Origin: Allopusillimonas ginsengisoli
GTDB taxonomy: Bacteria; Pseudomonadota; Gammaproteobacteria; Burkholderiales; Burkholderiaceae_B
Assembly (NCBI GenBank): GCA_005239165.1
Contig: RAPG01000003.1
Location: 62,001-126,000, forward strand
Length of the DNA: 64,000 nt
Reading direction: 5' to 3'
The position numbers were made by a program, and so were the translations under genes. Numbering within the stretch: the first letter of the stretch is position 1; each line of letters opens with the position of its first letter. A model generated the notes under the pieces. That model was not told where the DNA came from and did no database searches. It saw only the letters and a program-made list of their open reading frames with translations. Of the stretch, positions 43,645-53,343 are shown one piece after another.

Positions 43645-44583
43645 ATGCGAATTGCCGTCATCGGCGCCGGCCTTATTGGTCAGGCCTGGGCCATCGTCTT
43701 TGCGCGAGGCGGGTGCGAGGTCTGTTTGTGGGATGCCGACCCCGCAGCACAGACCCAGGCCGTCAAGCTTATCGAACAGCTTGCCGTCACGCTGCAGACA
43801 CGCGGTCTGATTGCCGATGCGTCGGCAATCGTAAGCCGCATAGCCACGGCAGACTCACTTGAGGATGCCCTGGCCAATGTCGATTATGTACAGGAGAATC
43901 TGCCTGAAAAAATCGAGATCAAAAAAGAGATTTTCAGCCGCATGGATGCGTTGACCGGTCCTGATGTTGTGCTGGCCAGTTCTACCTCAAGCATACCTGC
44001 GTCCGCATTCACAGAAGCGTTGCCCGGGCGCGGCCGGTGCTTGGTCGCGCATCCGGTCAATCCACCTTATCTCATTCCCGTGGTTGAGCTGTGCGGGGCG
44101 CCCTGGACACATGCAGAGATTATTGACCGTGCAGCCCAGATCATGACTGAGGTCGGGCAGAAGCCCGTGCGCGTGAACGCGGAGGTGCAAGGATTTGTAC
44201 TGAATCGCCTCCAGGGTGCGCTGTTGCGCGAGGCCTTCAAACTGGTACAAAGCGGTTGCGTGAGCGTCGAAGACCTTGACGTCACCGTTAAAGACGGCCT
44301 AGGCCTGCGCTGGTCGTTTATGGGCCCGTTTGAAACCATCGACCTGAACGCCCCCGAGGGTGTTCGCGACTACTGTGCGCGCTACGGTGATATGTACACG
44401 TCAATTGCACAGCAGCAAACCTCGACCGATGCGTGGAGTGAAGAAACCATAGCCGCCATCGAAGCCCAGCGCCGCGCGCTGCTTCCTGACGACAGTTTGC
44501 TGGACCGACGTGTCTGGCGAGATGAACGACTGATGGCTTTGATGCAACACAAAAAACAGATGGATGATCCCGGGTGCGCGTGA
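43645..44583 (+). CDS. 3-hydroxyacyl-CoA dehydrogenase family protein (gulonate/carnitine dehydrogenase-like)
   Basis: A 312-residue NAD-dependent enzyme. Seen: Rossmann motif VIGAGLIGQAWAIVFARGG, ASSTSSIPASAFTEAL, the catalytic His in VAHPVNPPYLIPVVEL, and VQGFVLNRLQGALLREA. The single-domain length matches lambda-crystallin/L-gulonate 3-dehydrogenase and carnitine dehydrogenase rather than true fatty-acid enzymes. A BKACE gene directly after it recalls the carnitine route, in which 3-dehydrocarnitine is cleaved by BKACE. Substrate uncertain: a 3-hydroxy acid. Confidence 0.9.
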   Translation: MRIAVIGAGLIGQAWAIVFARGGCEVCLWDADPAAQTQAVKLIEQLAVTLQTRGLIADASAIVSRIATADSLEDALANVDYVQENLPEKIEIKKEIFSRMDALTGPDVVLASSTSSIPASAFTEALPGRGRCLVAHPVNPPYLIPVVELCGAPWTHAEIIDRAAQIMTEVGQKPVRVNAEVQGFVLNRLQGALLREAFKLVQSGCVSVEDLDVTVKDGLGLRWSFMGPFETIDLNAPEGVRDYCARYGDMYTSIAQQQTSTDAWSEETIAAIEAQRRALLPDDSLLDRRVWRDERLMALMQHKKQMDDPGCA

Positions 44584-44633
44584 TCGCGCGCCGGGTTCAC
44601 CACATTTTATTTAGCTTCTGATAAAGGACTACC

Positions 44634-45566
44634 ATGGCCAGCAAACGCAAAGTGATTATTACCTGCGCCGTCACCGGCGCAATTCATACCCCCAGCATGT
44701 CGCCACACCTGCCCGTTACAGCAGACGAAATTGCCGAGGCTGCCATTGCAGCCGCCGAAGCGGGTGCGGCAATTTTGCATCTGCACGCGCGCGATCCCAA
44801 AGATGGCAAGCCCACACAAGACCCTGAAGCGTTCAGGCCTTTTTTGAGCAAGATCAAATCAGCGACCAGCGCCGTAGTCAATATCACGACGGGCGGCAGC
44901 CCTCATATGACGGTAGAAGATCGTATGCGACCGGCCATGGAGTTCAAGCCTGAGGTGGCGTCGCTGAACATGGGGTCGATGAACTTTGGTTTGTTTCCCA
45001 TGCTTGAACGATTCAAAACATTTGAGCATGACTGGGAACGTCAGCACCTTGAGAACAGCCGTGACCTGATCTTCAAAAACACCTATAAAGACATCGAAAC
45101 TATTTTGCGCAAAGGCGCTGACAATGGCACACGTTTCGAGTTTGAGTGCTATGACATCAGCCACCTCTATAATCTCGCGCACTTTATGGATCGAGGCCTG
45201 GTGCAAAGTCCGCCGTTTATCCAGTCTGTGTTTGGCATTCTGGGCGGCATAGGGCCTGACCCTGAAGACCTCATGCACATGCGCCGCACGGCCGACAGGC
45301 TGTTTGGTGACAACTACCTGTGGTCAATATTAGGTGCAGGTCGTAATCAGATCCCCCTGGCGACCATGGGGGCGGCCATGGGTTCCAACGTACGGGTGGG
45401 GCTTGAAGACTCATTGTGGATAGGCCCTGGGCAGCTCGCGTCTTCCAATGCCGAGCAGGTAAAGCGCATTCGCATTATTCTTGAAGCGCTTAATCTCGAT
45501 ATTGCTACGCCTGACGAGGCACGCGCCATGCTGCAGCTCAAGGGTGGGGACAAGGTTAATTTCTGA
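44634..45566 (+). CDS. 3-keto acid cleavage enzyme (BKACE family)
   Basis: A 310-residue enzyme of the beta-keto-acid cleavage family (formerly DUF849), which condenses a 3-oxo acid with acetyl-CoA to give acetoacetate and a new CoA ester. Seen: IITCAVTGAIHTPSMSPHLP, the zinc histidines in ILHLHARDP near residue 48, the glycine-rich NITTGGSPHMTVEDR, and LGAGRNQIPLATMGAAMG near residue 230, with the metal/acid residue before the C-terminal RVGLEDSLW. It takes the 3-oxo product expected from the dehydrogenases in this operon. Confidence 0.94.
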   Translation: MASKRKVIITCAVTGAIHTPSMSPHLPVTADEIAEAAIAAAEAGAAILHLHARDPKDGKPTQDPEAFRPFLSKIKSATSAVVNITTGGSPHMTVEDRMRPAMEFKPEVASLNMGSMNFGLFPMLERFKTFEHDWERQHLENSRDLIFKNTYKDIETILRKGADNGTRFEFECYDISHLYNLAHFMDRGLVQSPPFIQSVFGILGGIGPDPEDLMHMRRTADRLFGDNYLWSILGAGRNQIPLATMGAAMGSNVRVGLEDSLWIGPGQLASSNAEQVKRIRIILEALNLDIATPDEARAMLQLKGGDKVNF

Positions 45567-45575
45567 GGACGGTAT

Positions 45576-46331
45576 ATGTTTGATTTCAGCGGCCAGGTTG
45601 CCCTGGTTACAGGCTCATCGCGTGGCATAGGTCTGGCGGCAGCCCGCGCGCTAGGGCGGCAGGGCGCTGATGTAGTGCTCAATGGGCGCGACGCAGAACG
45701 ACTGGAGGTGGCTGCAGCCAGTCTGCGTGACGAAGGTATTGCTGCACATGTGGCGTGTTTTGATATCGCACAGGTGGATGCCGCCATTGAGGCTGTTGAC
45801 CGCGTGAAAAGCAAGCTTGGGAAGATAGACGTGTTTTTCGCCAATGCGGGTATACAGCACCGCGAACCGCTGCTGTCTTTTTCGCTGGAAGACTTTGAGC
45901 GCGTCGTCTTTGCCAACCTTACTGCGCAATGGGCGCTGGCGCGGCATATTGCTGCGGGGATGGTAGGGCAGGCATATGGCCGCATTGTGTTCACCGGCTC
46001 AATTACTGCATTGTTGGGGCGAAAAGACATCACCGCCTATACGGCAGCCAAGGCAGCCATGCACGGTGTGGTGCGGCAATGGTCTGCAGAATTCAGCGAC
46101 TCGGGTGTGACTGTCAATGCGATAGCACCGGGGTACATCAAAACTGAGCTGACTCAAGCCTTATGGAATGATCAGCCTTTTAATACGTGGTTGCAAGGTC
46201 GTACACCGCAGCAGCGATGGGGCGATCCCGACGATATCGCGTCGGCTGTTGTGTTTCTGGCTGCCCGTGAGTCGCAGTTTGTCACGGGGCAGATACTTGC
46301 TGTAGATGGCGGGCTGTCTTCGACGATGTAG
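45576..46331 (+). CDS. SDR family oxidoreductase
   Basis: Second SDR of the operon, 251 residues: VTGSSRGIGLAAARALGRQG, FANAGIQHREPL, catalytic serine region VFTGSITALLGRKDITAY with YTAAKAA, and the closing GQILAVDGG. It is 9 bases after the BKACE gene. It resembles gluconate 5-dehydrogenase/KduD-type SDRs, so it may act on a sugar acid or on the same hydroxy acid as its neighbours (inference). Confidence 0.92.
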   Translation: MFDFSGQVALVTGSSRGIGLAAARALGRQGADVVLNGRDAERLEVAAASLRDEGIAAHVACFDIAQVDAAIEAVDRVKSKLGKIDVFFANAGIQHREPLLSFSLEDFERVVFANLTAQWALARHIAAGMVGQAYGRIVFTGSITALLGRKDITAYTAAKAAMHGVVRQWSAEFSDSGVTVNAIAPGYIKTELTQALWNDQPFNTWLQGRTPQQRWGDPDDIASAVVFLAARESQFVTGQILAVDGGLSSTM

Positions 46332-46357
46332 CCCTTGACGAGCAGACGTTTGCTGTT

Positions 46358-47317
46358 TCAGCCGTCGGCGCTCTCATACGCAGCGGCGCCCAGTAACGCG
46401 GGATTCTGGCTTTGAATCACAAATACCGGTATAGCAGCCAGATAGGATGAAAACCGGCCTTTGTTCTCAAACCGTTTACGAAACGGTGACTGCGCAAAAT
46501 AGCTACCCAGTCGCTTGATGATGCCTCCGCCGATGTAAACACCTGCCCGTGCACCCAGGGTGACGGCCAGGTCACTGGCAACCGTCCCCAGTATGGCGCA
46601 CAGCATGTCCAGTGACTCGCGGCACAAGAGGTCTGTGTTGGCAATGGCGCGTTGGCTGATGTCAGACGGTGAGTATTTTTCTGGCGTCAGATTTTGCGCA
46701 CGACACAGAGTTTCATAGATAAAGACCAGGCCGGGGCCCGATACCAGGCGCTCCACTGACACATGACCGTATTCGTCGCGTGCCTCACGCCAGAGTATGA
46801 GTTCTTGCTCATTCTCTGGCGAAAAGCTGACGTGGCCACCCTCTGCCGCCAGAGGCACAAAGTTACCTTTTGGCGTGGGTATCAGAGCAGATACACCGAG
46901 GCCGGTGCCCGGCCCCACCACAGCCATGGGAGTGTCTTTGGCCCCCGGGCCTCCACCTACCTGGGTCAATTCGTTGCGAGGCAGATGAGGCAAAGAAAGG
47001 GCGAGCGCGCTAAAGTCATTAATGACGTACATATGCTGCAGGCCAATTGCCTTGCGCGTTTGTTCAATAGAAAATGCCCATGGATGATTGGTCATTTTGA
47101 TGTGATCGCCCAGCACCGGGTTGGCGATGCCAATAACGGCGGTTTCCACGCGCGGGTTGCCGTGTTCGCTCAGGTAATGGCGTATGGCTGCTTCGATGGA
47201 AGGAAAATCGTCGCTGGCGAGCACACTGATTTGTTTAATATCGCTTACCGACGAACACAAGGCAAAGCGGGCATGGGTGCCGCCGATATCGGCCACAAGA
47301 CGCAGAGATTTATTCAT
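46358..47317 (-). CDS. glk: Glucokinase
   Basis: A 319-residue ATP-dependent glucokinase of the Glk family. Seen: N-terminal phosphate loop VADIGGTHARFAL, the glucose-contact region INDFSALALSLPHL, and GPGTGLGVSALIPTP. The ATG at 47317 overlaps the end of the pgl gene by 8 bases, so the operon order is zwf, pgl, glk and translation is coupled. It gives glucose-6-phosphate for the Entner-Doudoroff route. Glucose phosphorylation genes are notable because many Alcaligenaceae do not use sugars. Confidence 0.94.
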   Translation of the reverse strand: MNKSLRLVADIGGTHARFALCSSVSDIKQISVLASDDFPSIEAAIRHYLSEHGNPRVETAVIGIANPVLGDHIKMTNHPWAFSIEQTRKAIGLQHMYVINDFSALALSLPHLPRNELTQVGGGPGAKDTPMAVVGPGTGLGVSALIPTPKGNFVPLAAEGGHVSFSPENEQELILWREARDEYGHVSVERLVSGPGLVFIYETLCRAQNLTPEKYSPSDISQRAIANTDLLCRESLDMLCAILGTVASDLAVTLGARAGVYIGGGIIKRLGSYFAQSPFRKRFENKGRFSSYLAAIPVFVIQSQNPALLGAAAYESADG

Positions 47318-47984
47318 GCCAGTAGATATCACAGGGGACTCCAGTTTGGGTCACTATATAACTGACAGGCAGGTCAGGCGTAGGCTTGACGCTGGCTTTC
47401 TCGAGTACTTCGCGTTTGGCCGTACCGCTGATGGCGAGCACAAGTTGCCCGGCAGAAAGAATGGCTGACAGCGTCATGCTGATGCGCTCGTGGGGAGCTT
47501 CGGGTGGCGTTATGTGCAGATAGCGCTGTGTGGTATCGGGAGCCAGGCCCTCGTGCAGTTGAGGCGCATTCGGGAAGAGCGAGGCGGTATGGCCATCGTC
47601 GCCCATGCCCAGTATTGCCAGGGTAATACCCTCATGTCGCTGACTGTTGGCCAGGCTTACACACTCGGCCAGGTTTGCACTGGAGATCAGCCCATGAAAG
47701 CGCGCGTTGGCCGCTTTGTCACGCAACAAATGCTGTCTGACCAGGTTTTCGTTACTGTCAGGGTCGTCTGCCGGCACAAAGCGCTCATCAACCAGCATGA
47801 TGTCGACAGCAGGCCAGGGCAGGTCTATGACACTTAATGTCTCAAAGAGAGGGATAGGTGATCTTCCTCCCGAAACAGCAAGACCTGCACGCCCGGTTTT
47901 TTCGATATCTGCTTCCAGAGAATCAGCAATATAGCGAGCGAGCGCATTGATGTATTCGGATGCTGATGCAAACTTGTGCCACAT
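47310..47984 (-). CDS. pgl: 6-phosphogluconolactonase
   Basis: A 224-residue DevB/SOL-type lactonase that hydrolyses 6-phosphogluconolactone. Seen: LAVSGGRSPIPLFETL, MLVDERFVPADDPDSN near residue 75, and ILGMGDDGHTASLFP near residue 130, the phosphate- and catalytic-residue segments. The ATG at 47984 is chosen with GAGGAG 7 bases upstream; the frame runs on into zwf. It begins one base after the zwf stop. Confidence 0.94.
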   Translation of the reverse strand: MWHKFASASEYINALARYIADSLEADIEKTGRAGLAVSGGRSPIPLFETLSVIDLPWPAVDIMLVDERFVPADDPDSNENLVRQHLLRDKAANARFHGLISSANLAECVSLANSQRHEGITLAILGMGDDGHTASLFPNAPQLHEGLAPDTTQRYLHITPPEAPHERISMTLSAILSAGQLVLAISGTAKREVLEKASVKPTPDLPVSYIVTQTGVPCDIYWHE

Positions 47985-47985
47985 A

Positions 47986-49446
47986 TCAGGTCTCCTCATG
48001 CCAGGACGCGCCTGCGCGCGACAGCAACCCGCTGGAGGCCGCTGGCCCCCAGCTGCCGGCAGTATAGGTTTTGGGAGCAATACAATGCCTGTTCCAGCAG
48101 GTCAGTATAGGCTCAACCCAGCTCCATGCCTGGGCCTGTTCGTCGCCGCGCATGAACAAGGCAAGACGTCCACGAATGACATCAAGCAGCAGGCGTTCGT
48201 AGGCGTCGGCACGAGGTGTTTTGAACATGGTCTGAAAATCAAGATTCAGATATGTGGACTGCAGGCTCATGGTGTCGCCCGGTTTTTTGGCCATAAAGTG
48301 CAGACGCACACTTTCGGTGGGCTGCAGTCTGATTACCAGTCGGTTACCTGCCTGCTGATCCACAGGCGCCGGAAACAAGGCGTGGGGTACAGGACGAAAA
48401 TTAATCACAATCTCGGCCACTCTTTCTTGCATGCGTTTTCCGGTACGCAAGAAAAAAGGCACACCGGCCCAGCGCCAGTTGCTTATTTCGGCGTGGAGCG
48501 CCACAAAGGTTTCAGTGTTACTGTCAGCAGCCACGTGGGGCTCGTCGCGATACCCCGTTACGGCCTTGCCGCGTATGGCGCCGCTGCGGTACTGCCCCCG
48601 CACGGTCTTGGTCAGAACATCTTCTGTGGAAAAGGGCTTGAGCGACTTGAGCACCTTGAGCTTTTCATCGCGCACGGCGTCTTCCGACATGCTGGCGGGG
48701 GGTTCCATGGCCACCATGCACAGCAACTGCAGCAAATGGCTTTGCAGCATGTCGCGCAGGGCACCCGTGCGATCGTAAAATTCGCCGCGTTCTTCAACAC
48801 CCAGTTCTTCGGCGATAGTGATCTGTACGTTGTCTATCCATTCGCGTCGCCACAGAGGCTCGAATAGTGTGTTGCCAAAGCGTATGGCCAGCAGATTCTG
48901 AACCGACTCTTTACCCAGATAGTGATCGATTCGGTAAATTTGGCTTTCTTTAAACCACTGACCCACCGCCTGATTAATGGCTGTGGAAGAGGCAAGGTCA
49001 TGGCCCAGGGGCTTTTCTAGCACCAGTCGCGCACCGGGGTGGTTGAGACCGGCTTCTGCGAGGTGGCCGCAGATACCGGTAAACAGGTGTGGCGCTGTTG
49101 CCAGGTAATGCACGGTGACTCGATCGCTGTCGTGGCCCAAGATTTCAGCCAGCTGGGCATAGTCGTCGGCGTTGTCTGCATCAAGCTTCAGAAAGCGGAT
49201 GCGGTTGGTAAAACTTTGCCAGGTGCTTTCGTCAATGCCGGCTTCTAGCCGGGGCCTGACGCGCTCTTCAAGCAGTGCAAGATACGCGTCGTTGTCGACC
49301 GCTTTGCGGCCAAGTGCGTAAATACGTCCGTCTTTATTGAGCGTGCCTGATTGATGCGCGTGAAAGAGCGCAGGAATCAACTTGCGCAGGGCCAGATCGC
49401 CGGTGCCCCCGAAAAAAATGATGTCAAAGGCGGGTGTGGTGGCCAT
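47986..49446 (-). CDS. zwf: Glucose-6-phosphate 1-dehydrogenase
   Basis: A 486-residue NADP-dependent enzyme, first step of the Entner-Doudoroff and pentose-phosphate routes. Seen: cofactor loop FGGTGDLALRKL at the N-terminus, and the substrate signature RIDHYLGKESVQNLLAIRF near residue 175 with its catalytic Lys and His. AAGGAG lies before the ATG at 49446. The frame is open to 49980 but the extra 178 codons run through the divergent regulatory gap and into the LacI gene. It is probably controlled by the LacI protein encoded divergently. Confidence 0.96.
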   Translation of the reverse strand: MATTPAFDIIFFGGTGDLALRKLIPALFHAHQSGTLNKDGRIYALGRKAVDNDAYLALLEERVRPRLEAGIDESTWQSFTNRIRFLKLDADNADDYAQLAEILGHDSDRVTVHYLATAPHLFTGICGHLAEAGLNHPGARLVLEKPLGHDLASSTAINQAVGQWFKESQIYRIDHYLGKESVQNLLAIRFGNTLFEPLWRREWIDNVQITIAEELGVEERGEFYDRTGALRDMLQSHLLQLLCMVAMEPPASMSEDAVRDEKLKVLKSLKPFSTEDVLTKTVRGQYRSGAIRGKAVTGYRDEPHVAADSNTETFVALHAEISNWRWAGVPFFLRTGKRMQERVAEIVINFRPVPHALFPAPVDQQAGNRLVIRLQPTESVRLHFMAKKPGDTMSLQSTYLNLDFQTMFKTPRADAYERLLLDVIRGRLALFMRGDEQAQAWSWVEPILTCWNRHCIAPKTYTAGSWGPAASSGLLSRAGASWHEET

Positions 49447-49596
49447 GAGTCTCCTTTTTAGGCGGCGTGAAGCAGTGCAGCATAAGAACGCAAACGCGCC
49501 GATGGTCTGATTGTAATTTGATGGCAGCGACAGAACCAGCCGGCTTTGCGGTTTCAGGGTAAGTCCGCATGGGTGTGCAGGTCGACCCGATGTAAT

Positions 49597-49614
49597 AATG
49601 TAATCGATTACATT
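49597..49614. promoter_or_regulatory. LacI-type operator between zwf and lacI
   Basis: AATGTAATCGATTACATT is a perfect 18-bp palindrome with the central CG typical of LacI-family sites. It lies in the divergent gap, 60 bases before the LacI start and about 150 before zwf, so one site could govern both directions. Confidence 0.8.
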
Positions 49615-49674
49615 CCCGCACGACAAGAGAGCAATCCTCATGTCGTAGAAAAATGCAGGAGAAAGCTCTTCACC

Positions 49675-50712
49675 ATGGCAAAGCCATATTCCAGGTCCGA
49701 TCCGCGCGGCCGACATGACCGCAGCGTGTCGATAGCGCAAGTTGCCGAGCATGCCGGTGTTTCGGTGGCGACGGTCTCGCGCGTGCTTAATGGCAGCGAT
49801 GCGGTTCGGGACCCAACTCGTCAGCATGTCATGGAGTCTGTGCAATCGCTGGGATATAGAGTCAATCAGTTGGCACGCAGTCTGCGCACCGACGAAAGCC
49901 GCCTGCTGCTTGCACTGGTGCCTGATATCGACAACCCGTTTTATGCCCCCATCGTGCACGGCTTTAACGCGATCGTGCAAGAAAAGGGCTATTCAGTGCT
50001 TTTGTGTGAGACGGGTGGCGACGCCATGCGCGAGGGCCGTTACCTTGACCTGCTTTATTCGAGGCGTGCCGATGGTGTGGTTTGTCTTGATCCTGACACA
50101 GTGCAAAAGGCCATGGGCGGGGCAGCCATGCATTTTCCCTGGGTGGCCTGCTGTGAATATGATGAAAGCGTGGCCGTGCCTTATGTCGGCATTGATAATT
50201 GCACTGCGGCGCATGATGCCGTGTCTTATCTAGTGGGGCGGGGGCATTCGCGCATAGCATTCGTTAATTCTGACACCCGGTTTATGTATGCACGTGAACG
50301 TTTAAAGGGCTACCAGAACGCCTTGCAGTTGGCTAATATTAGCTGTCGGCCCGACTACTGTGTCGAGGTGCAAAGCCTCGATTTTGCTGCGGGCCGGCAA
50401 GCTGCTGCCAGGCTGCTGGCACTCGATCAGCAGCCAACTGCTGTCTTTGCCGTGTCAGACACGCTGGCCATTGGGGTGATGCGCGGCCTGTACGATGCAG
50501 GTCTGCGTGTCCCAGACGATATAGCCATTATGGGCTTTGACGATATTGCCCTGGCGCAGCAAACATGGCCGGCGCTGACCACGGTGGCCCAGCCTATGCG
50601 TACGCTGGGTGAGCAGGCAGCATGGCTGCTGTTAAAGCGGCTTGATGGCAGTGCCGATACCCAGGGTGGTGTCGTGCTGCCACATCGACTTGTTATACGG
50701 GAGAGCGCGTAA
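49675..50712 (+). CDS. LacI family transcriptional regulator
   Basis: A 345-residue repressor. The HTH and hinge are at residues about 18-70 (VSIAQVAEHAGVSVATVSRVLNG, then VNQLARSLRTDESRLL), then a ribose-binding-like effector domain (VPDIDNPFYAPIVHGFNAIV; AVSDTLAIGVMRGL; IMGFDDIALAQ). The ATG at 49675 is preferred over the early frame start. A 16-residue basic extension precedes the HTH. It heads the sugar ABC operon (TAATG overlap with the ATPase) and faces zwf across a perfect palindrome, so it probably responds to the imported sugar. Confidence 0.94.
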   Translation: MAKPYSRSDPRGRHDRSVSIAQVAEHAGVSVATVSRVLNGSDAVRDPTRQHVMESVQSLGYRVNQLARSLRTDESRLLLALVPDIDNPFYAPIVHGFNAIVQEKGYSVLLCETGGDAMREGRYLDLLYSRRADGVVCLDPDTVQKAMGGAAMHFPWVACCEYDESVAVPYVGIDNCTAAHDAVSYLVGRGHSRIAFVNSDTRFMYARERLKGYQNALQLANISCRPDYCVEVQSLDFAAGRQAAARLLALDQQPTAVFAVSDTLAIGVMRGLYDAGLRVPDDIAIMGFDDIALAQQTWPALTTVAQPMRTLGEQAAWLLLKRLDGSADTQGGVVLPHRLVIRESA

Positions 50713-52205
50713 TGAGCCTGTCCGCCAGCTTCAGATCGGTAAGCAAAGACTTTGGTCCTGTGCGGGTGTTGCATGGCGTCGATATCAACTTCGACCGCGG
50801 CCATGTTTATGGCCTGCTCGGTGAAAATGGCGCAGGCAAGTCAACCCTCATGAAAATACTGTGTGGCTACGAACAGCCCACCGAGGGCAGCTTGCTTATC
50901 GACAATCGTGTGTGCCATTTTGCCTCCTCGGCGCAAGCCGAGGACCTGGGCATTGTTCTCATCCACCAAGAAATCAATCTGGCCGATGACCTCACCATTG
51001 CGCAAAATATTTTTCTGGGGCGCGAAAAAAAACGAGGTCTTTTTCTTGACAGCGCACGGATGCGCCGCGAAACCACCGCTTTGCTGGATCAGGTCGGGCT
51101 GCATGCAGACCCAGACACCAAAGTAAGCCAGCTCATTGTTGCTGAAAAACAATTGGTGGAAATTGCCAAGGCGCTGTCCAAAAACACACGGTTGCTGGTA
51201 ATGGATGAACCCACGGCAACCCTTACCCCTTCAGAAACAGAAAGACTATTCGGGCTGATAAGCCAGTTTCACGAGGCTGGTACGACGGTTATTTACATCT
51301 CGCAAAAGCTTGACGAAGTCGAACGGGTTACAGATCGCATTGTCGTCATGCGTGACGGTCGCTTTATCACTGCACGCCCCACCGAGGGTACGTCGCGCCA
51401 TGAAATGGCCAACCTGATGGTAGGCCGCGAACTCGAAGACCTGTTCCCCGAAAAAATGCCGGCACCGTCAGGTGTGGCTCCTGCGCTTGAGGTAAAAAAT
51501 TTCAGTGTGCCGGGTTGGGCGCACGGGATCAGCTTCTGTGTGCGTCCAGGTGAAATCCTGGGCTTTGCGGGGCTGGTCGGGGCGGGCCGCACCGAATTGT
51601 TTGAAGGCCTGCTGGGCTTGCGGCCCAGTGAGTCGGGTCAGGTGTTCATGCAAGGAAAGCCGCACCGCTTTCGCAATCCCCGCGATGCCGCGCGGCGTGG
51701 GCTTACTTATTTAAGTGAAGACCGCAAGGGCAAAGGCATATTGCTGTCGTTCGGGTTGCGACAGAATCTCACCTTGATGGCCCTGGAGCGTTACGCGAAG
51801 CCATTTATCGACGCTGGGGGCGAGCGTGAGGCCCTCAAGACGGCAGTCAGTGAGTTTGGCATACGCACTGGCAACCTGGATGTGCCGGCGTCTGCCCTGT
51901 CGGGCGGCAATCAGCAAAAGCTGGCGCTTGCCAAAGTGCTGCACCCTCATCCGGGGGTTGTAATCCTGGACGAGCCAACGCGGGGCGTTGATATCGGTGC
52001 CAAGCGTGATATCTACTTCCTTATTCATAAGCTGGCCAGCAATGGGCTGGCCGTGATTGTGATTTCGTCTGAACTGGCAGAGCTCATTGGGCTTTGTCAC
52101 CGAGTGCTGGTGATGCGTGCCGGGCATCAACAGGGCGTGCTGGAAGAAGATCAACTGAACGAAAAGGAGCTGATTGCGCATGCAACCGGAACACAAACTG
52201 CCTGA
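50712..52205 (+). CDS. Sugar ABC transporter ATP-binding protein (two NBDs)
   Basis: A 497-residue RbsA/XylG-type ATPase. First domain: Walker [17 protein letters not shown], degenerate signature [15 protein letters not shown], Walker [12 protein letters not shown]. Second domain: full signature [15 protein letters not shown] with [16 protein letters not shown]. It energises uptake with the permease whose gene overlaps it by 26 bases. The ATG overlaps the LacI stop. Confidence 0.94.
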   Translation: MSLSASFRSVSKDFGPVRVLHGVDINFDRGHVYGLLGENGAGKSTLMKILCGYEQPTEGSLLIDNRVCHFASSAQAEDLGIVLIHQEINLADDLTIAQNIFLGREKKRGLFLDSARMRRETTALLDQVGLHADPDTKVSQLIVAEKQLVEIAKALSKNTRLLVMDEPTATLTPSETERLFGLISQFHEAGTTVIYISQKLDEVERVTDRIVVMRDGRFITARPTEGTSRHEMANLMVGRELEDLFPEKMPAPSGVAPALEVKNFSVPGWAHGISFCVRPGEILGFAGLVGAGRTELFEGLLGLRPSESGQVFMQGKPHRFRNPRDAARRGLTYLSEDRKGKGILLSFGLRQNLTLMALERYAKPFIDAGGEREALKTAVSEFGIRTGNLDVPASALSGGNQQKLALAKVLHPHPGVVILDEPTRGVDIGAKRDIYFLIHKLASNGLAVIVISSELAELIGLCHRVLVMRAGHQQGVLEEDQLNEKELIAHATGTQTA

Positions 52206-53211
52206 TACACCGCCAAGTACTGATGGCGGAACCAGCCAACGACATCAGCGAGGTGGATGGGTCGGACGACTGCACGGGCTTGGACCTATTGCGGGTCTGG
52301 TGCTGCTGTGCATCGCCGGCACGCTGCTCAACAGCAATTTCGCAGACGTCGACAACATTATGAATGTGCTTACGCGCACCTCGTTCATAGGCATTATTTC
52401 GGTGGGCATGTGTTTTGTGATTATTTCGGGAGGTATTGACCTCTCGGTCGGATCAATGGCTGCCTTAATAGCCGGCAGCATGATTCTGGTCATGAACGCG
52501 CTCACTGGCGTGGTCGATTCTATGTTGCTCATTATTGTGCTGGGCATGGTGTTCGCCGTCGTCATGGGAGGGCTACTGGGCCTGGCTCATGGGTTGCTGA
52601 TTACGCGGGGGCGCATTGAACCCTTTATTGTCACGCTGGGCACGCTGGGTATTTTCAGGGCCTACCTTACTTATCTTTCGGATGGCGGCGCGATCACGCT
52701 TGACATGAACGTGTCTGATGCATACAGCCCTGTGTACTACGGCAGTCTGCTGGGCATGCCGGTGCCGGTATGGGTGTTTCTGGCCATTGCCATCATGGGT
52801 GGCATTGTGCTTAACCGTACTGCATTCGGTCGCTATGTTCAGGCCATAGGCTCAAATGAGCAAGTGGCACGTTATGCGGCCGTAAACGTTGATCGCTGCA
52901 AAACGCTTACCTATGTATTGCTGGGCATGTGCGTAGGGATTGCGACCGTGCTGTATGTACCCAGGCTTGGATCGGCCAGCCCCACTACCGGGTTGCTCTG
53001 GGAGCTGGAAGCGATTGCCGCAGTCATCGTGGGCGGCACGGCGTTAAAGGGTGGCTCAGGGTCGATGACCGGCACAGTAATCGGAGCCATTTTGCTTTCG
53101 GTCATAGGCAATATTCTCAACCTGACTAGCATTATCAGTGTGTATTTGAACGCAGCGGTGCAAGGCTTTGTAATCATTATCGTGGCCTTTATGCAGCGCA
53201 GACGTTCGTGA
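52180..53211 (+). CDS. Sugar ABC transporter permease
   Basis: A 343-residue RbsC-type inner-membrane protein with about 9-10 hydrophobic segments. Seen: [18 protein letters not shown] near residue 80 and [20 protein letters not shown] near residue 285, the coupling and packing motifs of the family. The ATG at 52180 has AAGGAG about 10 bases upstream and starts within the ATPase end. It functions as a homodimer, unlike the fused protein at 37.9 kb. Confidence 0.93.
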   Translation: MQPEHKLPDTPPSTDGGTSQRHQRGGWVGRLHGLGPIAGLVLLCIAGTLLNSNFADVDNIMNVLTRTSFIGIISVGMCFVIISGGIDLSVGSMAALIAGSMILVMNALTGVVDSMLLIIVLGMVFAVVMGGLLGLAHGLLITRGRIEPFIVTLGTLGIFRAYLTYLSDGGAITLDMNVSDAYSPVYYGSLLGMPVPVWVFLAIAIMGGIVLNRTAFGRYVQAIGSNEQVARYAAVNVDRCKTLTYVLLGMCVGIATVLYVPRLGSASPTTGLLWELEAIAAVIVGGTALKGGSGSMTGTVIGAILLSVIGNILNLTSIISVYLNAAVQGFVIIIVAFMQRRRS

Positions 53212-53343
53212 GTGCAGCGTCGGAGGGGGGGCGGTATTCGCCCCACAAGGGCTGTAGCGATGTGGCACGGTCGCCGGTGACACCAGCGGCCATCAAACCA
53301 GCCGGACTTATGTTCGGCACCTATGAAAATATGGAGACACAGC

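Noticed and set aside
49447..49980. 178-residue N-terminal extension of the zwf frame
   Set aside because: It crosses the divergent promoter region and the LacI gene; AAGGAG and the family N-terminus place the start at 49446.
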